Source: Aurantibacter sp034110465
GTDB lineage: Bacteria > Bacteroidota > Bacteroidia > Flavobacteriales > Flavobacteriaceae
NCBI GenBank assembly: GCA_034110465.1
Contig: JAWUZD010000012.1
Span: 62,001 to 126,000 of the forward strand
Direction: 5' to 3'
Length of the DNA stretch: 64,000 bases
Part shown: positions 58,553-64,000 of the stretch, one piece after another
How positions within the stretch are numbered: the first letter of the stretch is position 1
How the letters are laid out: every line of letters begins with the position of its first letter
Translations under genes and position numbers: made by a program
Notes under the pieces: model-generated
The model's database searches: none
What the model was told of the DNA's origin: nothing
Seen by the model: the letters and a program-made list of their open reading frames with translations, nothing else

Positions 58553-59601
58553 TTTTCTTCTTGAAAGTTTTTCCAACCTTGCGCTTGTAACTCTATTTTT
58601 GTTTCGCCACGGGTTACTAAATGCTTTCCAAGCTCAGGTTCTGTCATATAACCAATAACCGTAAAGTTAGGATTTCCTTTTATTTTTGGAAAATCTTCTT
58701 GAGAAATAGTCATTAACAATTCGTAGTCTTCTCCACCATTTAAAGCAATAGTTGTACTATCCATATTAAATTCTTCGGCTGTAGAAATTACTTGTGGATC
58801 CAACGGAATTTTATCCTCATAAAGATCGCAACCAACATTGCTGTGTTTACAGATATGTAGAATTTCAGAAGATAATCCGTCGCTAACATCTATCATACTT
58901 GTTGGTTTCACTTCTAAGTCTGACAACAACTTAATAACATCTTGCCTTGCTTCTGGCTTTAATTGACGTTCAAGAATATAGGTATAAGCATCTAGGTCTG
59001 GTTGACTTTGTGGATTTACTTTAAAGACTTCTTTTTCGCGCTCTAAAACTTGTAATCCTAAATATGCCGCGCCAACATCTCCTGTAACAACAAGTAAATC
59101 ATTAGGTTTTGCGCCAGTTCTATAAACAACATCTTCTTTTTCAACTTCACCTAAAGCTGTAATAGAAATTGTTAATCCAGATAATGATGATGTGGTATCT
59201 CCACCAACAACATCTACGTTATATAATTTTGCTGCGGTTTCAATTCCTGCATATAATTCTTCTAAAGCTTCTAATGGAAAACGATTAGAAACTGCTATTG
59301 AAACAGTAATTTGAGTAGCGGTTGCATTCATTGCAAAAACATCGGACAAATTAACCACAACAGATTTATAACCTAAATGTTTTAAAGGCATATAACTTAA
59401 GTCAAAATGCACACCTTCAACTAAAAAATCTGTAGTTACAACCACTTGTTTACTTCCAAAATCAAGCACTGCAGCATCATCTCCAATACTCTTAATGGTT
59501 GATTTATGTTTAATCTCAAAGTTTTTTGTTAAATGTTCAATTAGGCCAAATTCACCTAAAGTATTTAAATCCGTACGTTGTTGGTTTTTATCCTCTATCA
59601 T
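58549..59601 (-). CDS. thiL: Thiamine-monophosphate kinase
   Basis: ThiL phosphorylates thiamine monophosphate to thiamine diphosphate with ATP. The 350-residue protein shows GEFGLIEHLTK at the start, the first metal-binding segment IGDDAAVL (about 42-49), TDFLVEGVHFDL (about 58-69), HLGYKSVVVNLSDVFAMNATA (about 75-95), VVGGDTTSS, VTGDVGAAYLGLQVL and IDVSDGLSSEI (second nucleotide-binding region), and the C-terminal GGEDYELLMTI. There is no thi operon next to it. ThDP is the cofactor of Dxs in this window, so it supports that pathway in a general way. Confidence 0.95.
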   Translation of the reverse strand: MIEDKNQQRTDLNTLGEFGLIEHLTKNFEIKHKSTIKSIGDDAAVLDFGSKQVVVTTDFLVEGVHFDLSYMPLKHLGYKSVVVNLSDVFAMNATATQITVSIAVSNRFPLEALEELYAGIETAAKLYNVDVVGGDTTSSLSGLTISITALGEVEKEDVVYRTGAKPNDLLVVTGDVGAAYLGLQVLEREKEVFKVNPQSQPDLDAYTYILERQLKPEARQDVIKLLSDLEVKPTSMIDVSDGLSSEILHICKHSNVGCDLYEDKIPLDPQVISTAEEFNMDSTTIALNGGEDYELLMTISQEDFPKIKGNPNFTVIGYMTEPELGKHLVTRGETKIELQAQGWKNFQEEN

Positions 59602-59756
59602 ACTGCAAAATTAAGTAATCTTTAGCAATAGACAAATTTTGTTTAACCGTACTTTTTTATCGATAAAACAAACAATTCGAATGTTTTAACATTATTCAAT
59701 TGTGAATATCTTAATAATTTTATATTTTAGTTGCCAATTCAACAAACCCCATCCAA

Positions 59757-61277
59757 ATGCAGGTCAAAAAACTACTTACTTTATTATTAATATTACCTTT
59801 TTTTTCTATTTCGCAAGTACAAGAATGCACTAACAATCTAGCTGGCGGAATTTACCCATGTAATGATTATGATTTAATGTCTAATATTCCTATTTCTGTA
59901 TTAGCAAATACAAATGGAAACCCAGAAGGTAGTGATGTTTGGGGTTGGACAGATCCACTTAACGGAAATGAATACGCAATAATTGCGCTTACAAACAGCA
60001 CTGCTTTTGTAAATATCACAAATCCTGTTAATCCAGTATTTATAGGTCGTTTAGATTCTAACGCAGGTAATAATTATTGGAGAGATGTAAAGGTTTATAA
60101 TAATTTTGCTTTTATAGTAGCAGACAATGTTGGTTCTCACGGAATGCAAGTTTTTGATCTAAAAAGATTAAGAACTGAAACACCATTAAATCAAACTTTT
60201 TCTGCAGACTCTATTTATACAGGTGTTGGTAGTTGTCATAACATTGTTATTAATGAGAGTGAAGCAATTGCTTATCTTGTCGGCTGTAGTTCTACAAATG
60301 GTGGAGGACCAATTTTTATAGATTTATCAGAATTTTCTCCAACTTCCTTAGCGCCTAATCCAACAGCAAATTTTATCAACGATTATACAGCTGGTGGATA
60401 TTCTCATGATGCTCAAGTTGTAACCTACACAGGTCCAGATACAGATTATTATGATCCTGCAAATGGAATTACTGATAGACAAATTTATATTGGAAGTAAC
60501 GGAAACACAGATAAAGTAGTTATTTTAGATGTAACCGATAAAAACAACATAATTCCTATTAATTCATTTACCTATACTCAAACTAGATATGCGCATCAAG
60601 GTTGGTTTACAGATGATCAAAAATATTTTATTATGGGCGATGAAGTAGATGAACAATCTATAGGTTTTAATACTAAAACAATAATATTTGATTTTACAGA
60701 TTTAGACATAGATTTTGATGATGCTGCAAATTCAGGCTTAACTCGATTTTATTTTGGTCCAGAAAGAGCTATAGATCATAATGGATATGTAAAAGGAAAT
60801 GAGTTTTTTCTTGCTAACTATAGAGCTGGAATGCGAGTTTTAGATATTTCGAATATAGATAACCCATCACTAAACCCAATGACAGAAATAGGTTATTTTG
60901 ATACATATCCAGCAAGTAATTCAGCTAATTTTAATGGAGCTTGGAGTGTTTATCCTTATTTTAATAGTGGAAACATTATAATTAGTGATATTGAACGTGG
61001 TTTATTTGTAGTTAGAAAAAGTAATACACTAAGTACTCAAGAATTTAATACTGAAAACAGTATTAGCTTGAGTCCAAACCCTGCAAAATCATATTTTTCA
61101 ATTAAATCTAATACTACAATAAAGAGTGTTCGTATATATAATATATTAGGTCAAATAATCTTTAAAAAGGAGCAACTAAACACTAAAACCCATAAAATTA
61201 ATACGTTAAATATCACAAAAGGTGTATATTTAGTGAAAATTAACAATCAAATAACTAAAAAATTGATTGTGGAATAA
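59757..61277 (+). CDS. Choice-of-anchor B family protein with T9SS sorting domain
   Basis: The 506-residue secreted protein has a signal peptide (about 1-19), then LVIVD/choice-of-anchor B repeats (about 25-425), a presumed beta-propeller, with segments such as GSDVWGWTDPLNGNEYAI, SVGSCHN-like GVGSCHNIVINES and the YSHDAQVVTY and AHQGWFTDDQKYFIMGDEVDE blocks. The last 75 residues are a type A T9SS sorting domain (SLSPNPAKSYFSIKS, ..ITKGVYLVKI, ending KKLIVE), so it should be secreted across the outer membrane. It is 8 bp upstream of its paralogue and probably co-transcribed. The ligand or function is unknown. Confidence 0.9.
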   Translation: MQVKKLLTLLLILPFFSISQVQECTNNLAGGIYPCNDYDLMSNIPISVLANTNGNPEGSDVWGWTDPLNGNEYAIIALTNSTAFVNITNPVNPVFIGRLDSNAGNNYWRDVKVYNNFAFIVADNVGSHGMQVFDLKRLRTETPLNQTFSADSIYTGVGSCHNIVINESEAIAYLVGCSSTNGGGPIFIDLSEFSPTSLAPNPTANFINDYTAGGYSHDAQVVTYTGPDTDYYDPANGITDRQIYIGSNGNTDKVVILDVTDKNNIIPINSFTYTQTRYAHQGWFTDDQKYFIMGDEVDEQSIGFNTKTIIFDFTDLDIDFDDAANSGLTRFYFGPERAIDHNGYVKGNEFFLANYRAGMRVLDISNIDNPSLNPMTEIGYFDTYPASNSANFNGAWSVYPYFNSGNIIISDIERGLFVVRKSNTLSTQEFNTENSISLSPNPAKSYFSIKSNTTIKSVRIYNILGQIIFKKEQLNTKTHKINTLNITKGVYLVKINNQITKKLIVE

Positions 61278-62611
61278 ATTGAAAAATGAAAAAACAACTA
61301 TTCTTATTTGTCGCATTTTTATGCTTCTCAATTGTTTTAACTTCATGTAAAAACGATGATGAGTTTATTACAACTAATACAAGTATTGATTCTGATGGAG
61401 ATGGTATTCTAGACAGTTTAGATAATTGTCCTAACACTTCTAATCCTGACCAAATAGATAATGACGGTGATGGTATTGGGGATGATTGTGATAGTTCTCT
61501 AAACCCTTTATCTCCATGTATATTAGGAATGGCTGGAGTTTACCCCTGTAACGGATTAGATTTAATGGGGTACATAGATGCGGATACATTAACTGGTGGA
61601 ACTGGTATTGATGGTAGCGATATTTGGGGCTGGACAGATCCAATAACAGATCGAGAGTATGCTATAATAGGTATGGAAAATACAACTGCTTTTGTAGATG
61701 TAACAAACCCAACGGATCCAATATTTCTGGGAAATTTAAACAGTTCTGCTGGTTCAAATTCATGGAGAGACGTTAAAACTTACAATAATTTTGCTTTTAT
61801 TGTGGCTGATAATGTTGGATCTCATGGTATGCAGGTTTTTGATTTAACCAAACTTAGAAATATAATAAACCCTCCTCAAAATTTCACCCAAGATGCTTTA
61901 TATACTGGAGTTGGAAGCTGTCACAATGTAGTTATTAATGAAAGTGAAGGGGTTGCTTACCTTGTTGGTTGTAATTCTACAAATGGTGGAGGGCCAATTT
62001 TTATAGATATATCATTACCTACAAACCCAACACTAATAGGAGATTATACTGCTAGCGGCTATTCTCATGATGCACAAGTAATAACTTACAGTGGTCCAGA
62101 TCAAGACTATCAAGGAAAAGAAATTTATATTGGAAGCAATGGCAATACAGATAAAGTTGTTATTTTAGATGTTACAGACAAGAATAATGTAATACTAATA
62201 AGTGATTTTACTTACCCTCAAACTGCTTATGCGCACCAAGGTTGGTTTACTGAAGATCAACGTTATTTTATTTTAGGTGATGAAGTAGATGAAATTAACT
62301 TTGGATTTAATACAAAAACATTAATTTTTGATTTCTCAGACTTAGACAACCCTTTACTTTCATCTAACTTCTCTGGAACTACAAAAGCAATAGACCACAA
62401 TGGCTATGTTAAAGGCAATGAATATTATTTAGCAAATTATAGAGCAGGAATGCGTATTTTTAATATTGATAACATTGGTGCAGCATCTAATGCCTTATTA
62501 GAAACGCATTTTTTCGATACATATCCGCCAAATGATAATGCTAATTTTAATGGAACGTGGAGTGTTTACCCATATTTTAATAGTGGAAACATTATAATTA
62601 GTGATATTGAA
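60957..62611 (+). repeat. Identical 39-bp block in the two choice-of-anchor B genes
   Basis: Bases 60957-60995 and 62573-62611 are identical over 39 bp, encoding the conserved YFNSGNIIISDIE stretch in each gene. The surrounding coding sequence differs at many synonymous sites, which suggests recent duplication or local gene conversion more than strong protein constraint alone. Confidence 0.65.
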
Positions 62612-62644
62612 AAAGGATTATTTATAGTTAGAAAAAATAATTAA
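61286..62644 (+). CDS. Choice-of-anchor B family lipoprotein with thrombospondin type 3 repeat
   Basis: This 452-residue paralogue of the preceding gene has a lipoprotein signal peptide (lipobox LTSC, Cys20) followed by KNDDEF, an acidic signal that in Flavobacteriaceae directs lipoproteins to the cell surface. A Ca2+-binding thrombospondin type 3 stretch follows (about 35-62, DSDGDGILDSLDNCP, DNDGDGIGDDCD). The choice-of-anchor B region (about 72-450) closely follows the paralogue, including GSDIWGWTDPI, VGSCHNVVINESEG and YAHQGWFTEDQRYFILGDEVDE. Unlike the paralogue, it ends right after the last repeat with no sorting domain. Confidence 0.9.
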   Translation: MKKQLFLFVAFLCFSIVLTSCKNDDEFITTNTSIDSDGDGILDSLDNCPNTSNPDQIDNDGDGIGDDCDSSLNPLSPCILGMAGVYPCNGLDLMGYIDADTLTGGTGIDGSDIWGWTDPITDREYAIIGMENTTAFVDVTNPTDPIFLGNLNSSAGSNSWRDVKTYNNFAFIVADNVGSHGMQVFDLTKLRNIINPPQNFTQDALYTGVGSCHNVVINESEGVAYLVGCNSTNGGGPIFIDISLPTNPTLIGDYTASGYSHDAQVITYSGPDQDYQGKEIYIGSNGNTDKVVILDVTDKNNVILISDFTYPQTAYAHQGWFTEDQRYFILGDEVDEINFGFNTKTLIFDFSDLDNPLLSSNFSGTTKAIDHNGYVKGNEYYLANYRAGMRIFNIDNIGAASNALLETHFFDTYPPNDNANFNGTWSVYPYFNSGNIIISDIEKGLFIVRKNN

Positions 62645-62646
62645 TT

Positions 62647-63975
62647 ATGAAAACACCCCATATATTTATAATTCTGATTTGTTTAATACAATTTGGTTGT
62701 AAAAATGATGACGATCAAATTCTGAATGCCTCAGTAATTGGAGATCTAGAATTTGCTCAAAATTATGGGGGACAAAAAAACGAAAGTGGTCAATCTGTTG
62801 TTGCTACTTCTGATGGTGGCTATGCTATTTTAGGCTATACACAATCTACCAATGGTGATATTACAGACAAAAATGAAGATAGTTTTGATTATTGGTTGCT
62901 GAAATTCAATGAAACCAATGAGTTGTTATGGACTAAAACCTTTGGGGGCACTTTAGACGATAGAGGTAATGATATTGTTGCCACACAAGATGGTGGATTT
63001 GCTATTACAGGTTATGGTTCTAGTAGTGATAATGATATTGATCTAAATAATGGAAATCAAGATTTTTGGATTTCTAAACTAGACTCCGATGGAAATATAA
63101 CCTGGGAAAAATCTTTTGGATATAATGGTTCAGATAGAGCATATTCAATTATTCAAACTCAAGATCAAGGATTCTTAATTTCTGGAGTTTTAGATGTTAC
63201 AGCTTCTGCTGGAGAAGGCAATAGTAAGAGTTATTTTACAGAACATGCTGGTGGAGATTATTGGGCTATAAAACTAGATAATAATGGAAACCAAGAATGG
63301 ACTAAGTATTTTGGAGGAAATCTGTCAGATGATCCTTATGGAGTAACACAAACTTTAGACGGTAATTTTATTCTAATAGGTTCTTCAGATAGTGAAGATG
63401 TCGATATTACGAACAACAAGGGTTCTTATGATTATTGGGTAGTATCCATTTCAAACTCCGGAATATTACTTTGGGAAAAGAATTTTGGAGGAACAGAAAT
63501 AGATGAAGCAAGAGGAATTACAAATACTACGGATGGAAATTTCTTAATTATAGGAAACACAAGAAGTAATGATATAGATATCTCTAATAATATTGGAGGT
63601 TCTGATATTTGGTTAATTAAAATATCTCCATATGGAGAATTACTTTGGGAAAAAACAATAGGTGGAACAAGTTTCGATATTGGTAATAGTATTAGTAAAA
63701 GTATAAATGGGTATATAATTTCTGGTGCATCTAGAAGTTTCGATGGAAACATAACTAGTAATAATGGTCAAAATGATGGATTCGTAGCAGAAATCAATGA
63801 AAACGGAGATCTTCTTTGGGCAAAATCTGCTGGTGGTTCAGACGAGGATTTAATATATGATAGTACTCAAATTAATAATGGAACAATTATATCTGTCGGA
63901 GAAACAACAAGTAACGATTTCGATTTAAATAATAATAAAGGATTTACAGATTTATTAGTCTTAAAAATTAAATAA
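62647..63975 (+). CDS. Lipoprotein with seven propeller-like repeats
   Basis: The 442-residue protein has a lipoprotein signal peptide (lipobox FGC, Cys18) followed by KNDDDQ, again an acidic surface-export signal. From about residue 35 to the end I count seven units of about 50-60 residues, each with a pattern of GG-x(4)-D, a stretch like DGGF-I-GYGSS and a D-x-W-x-(I/V/L)-K-(L/I) strand followed by W-(E/T)-K. Seven repeats suggest a seven-bladed beta-propeller. It starts 2 bp after the stop codon of the preceding gene, so the three genes and the one that follows form one surface-protein operon. Family name not assigned. Confidence 0.85.
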   Translation: MKTPHIFIILICLIQFGCKNDDDQILNASVIGDLEFAQNYGGQKNESGQSVVATSDGGYAILGYTQSTNGDITDKNEDSFDYWLLKFNETNELLWTKTFGGTLDDRGNDIVATQDGGFAITGYGSSSDNDIDLNNGNQDFWISKLDSDGNITWEKSFGYNGSDRAYSIIQTQDQGFLISGVLDVTASAGEGNSKSYFTEHAGGDYWAIKLDNNGNQEWTKYFGGNLSDDPYGVTQTLDGNFILIGSSDSEDVDITNNKGSYDYWVVSISNSGILLWEKNFGGTEIDEARGITNTTDGNFLIIGNTRSNDIDISNNIGGSDIWLIKISPYGELLWEKTIGGTSFDIGNSISKSINGYIISGASRSFDGNITSNNGQNDGFVAEINENGDLLWAKSAGGSDEDLIYDSTQINNGTIISVGETTSNDFDLNNNKGFTDLLVLKIK

Positions 63976-63980
63976 AAAAA

Positions 63981-64000
63981 ATGAAAAAAGTATTAGCCCT
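63981..64000 (+). CDS. Start of a further gene (truncated by the window end)
   Basis: An ATG at 63981 opens MKKVLA, which looks like the start of a signal peptide, 5 bp after the stop codon of the propeller lipoprotein gene. Only six full codons are visible. It probably belongs to the same operon. Confidence 0.55.

Noticed and set aside
1..64000. CRISPR arrays, tRNA or rRNA genes, phage or transposon genes
   Set aside because: I saw no spaced repeat series, no tRNA-like cloverleaf in the gaps, and no transposase, integrase or structural phage protein; absence by eye is not proof for short RNA genes.

Overview
The window looks like chromosomal DNA from a marine-type member of the Flavobacteriaceae (Bacteroidota). 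This is inferred from the low G+C, the gliding-motility genes gldE and gldD, several C-terminal type A sorting domains of the type IX secretion system (T9SS), lipoproteins with acidic surface-export signals, a three-subunit sdhCAB operon, a fused ornithine/glycine-lipid acyltransferase, promoters of the Bacteroidota form TAnnTTTG, and the general lack of Shine-Dalgarno sequences. I cannot name the genus. Both ends cut genes: a TPR protein at the left and the first six codons of an unidentified gene at the right. I saw no tRNA, rRNA, CRISPR array, insertion sequence, prophage or defence island.

Layout. 1-6103 (+): TPR protein, DUF4286, rsmA, mgtE, a 489-bp intergenic stretch holding a degenerate repeat-like element, then a 2-hydroxyacid dehydrogenase, a DUF1801 protein and a VOC protein. 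6143-10720 (-): a compact operon of GNAT, lysC, an olsF-like bifunctional acyltransferase and a small secreted protein. 10841-13643 (+): fbp and dxs. 13696-17022 (-): a T9SS-secreted M36 metalloprotease. 17109-21903 (-): mutY, ssb, gldE, gldD, dgt. 22036-24175 (+): HU, a 29-residue very basic protein, and RNase G. 24235-27095 (-): exoA, an OmpA-like lipoprotein, an aldo/keto reductase. 27205-31512 (+): a large unrecognised outer-membrane-type protein and a secreted protein. 31643-33184 (-): glyS. 33346-35697 (+): comF-like gene and an Ig-like lipoprotein. 35797-37093 (-): a nitrilase-family enzyme and a coiled-coil lipoprotein. 37250-39400 (+): an S46 dipeptidyl-peptidase with DPP11-like specificity. 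39479-48920 (-): a membrane-anchored MutS-like ATPase, an M28 peptidase, a T9SS FG-GAP/ASPIC protein, a diheme cytochrome-like lipoprotein, and sdhCAB. 49043-52444 (-): a GNAT pseudogene and a large secreted BNR/VPS10-like propeller protein. 52614-59601: DEAD-box helicase, Crp-like regulator, pepP, DUF1697 (+), brnQ (-), alpha/beta hydrolase (+), thiL (-). 59757-64000 (+): two tandem choice-of-anchor B paralogues, one with a T9SS tail and one a lipoprotein, a predicted seven-bladed propeller lipoprotein, and the start of another gene.

Functional picture. The window mixes housekeeping genes (ribosome maturation, DNA repair, TCA cycle, isoprenoid and thiamine metabolism, translation) with the cell-surface economy of flavobacteria: secreted proteases and peptidases (M36, S46, M28, aminopeptidase P) and amino-acid import (BrnQ) fit a peptide-feeding life. 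gldD/gldE and the T9SS cargo fit a gliding, protein-secreting cell. Convergent gene pairs are separated either by long perfect hairpin terminators or by nothing at all, with stop codons overlapping. The least explained items are the 1146-residue barrel-like protein at 27205-30645, the surface-protein cluster at 59757-64000, the cytochrome/ASPIC pair at 42233-45357, and the repeat-like element at 3808-3900.
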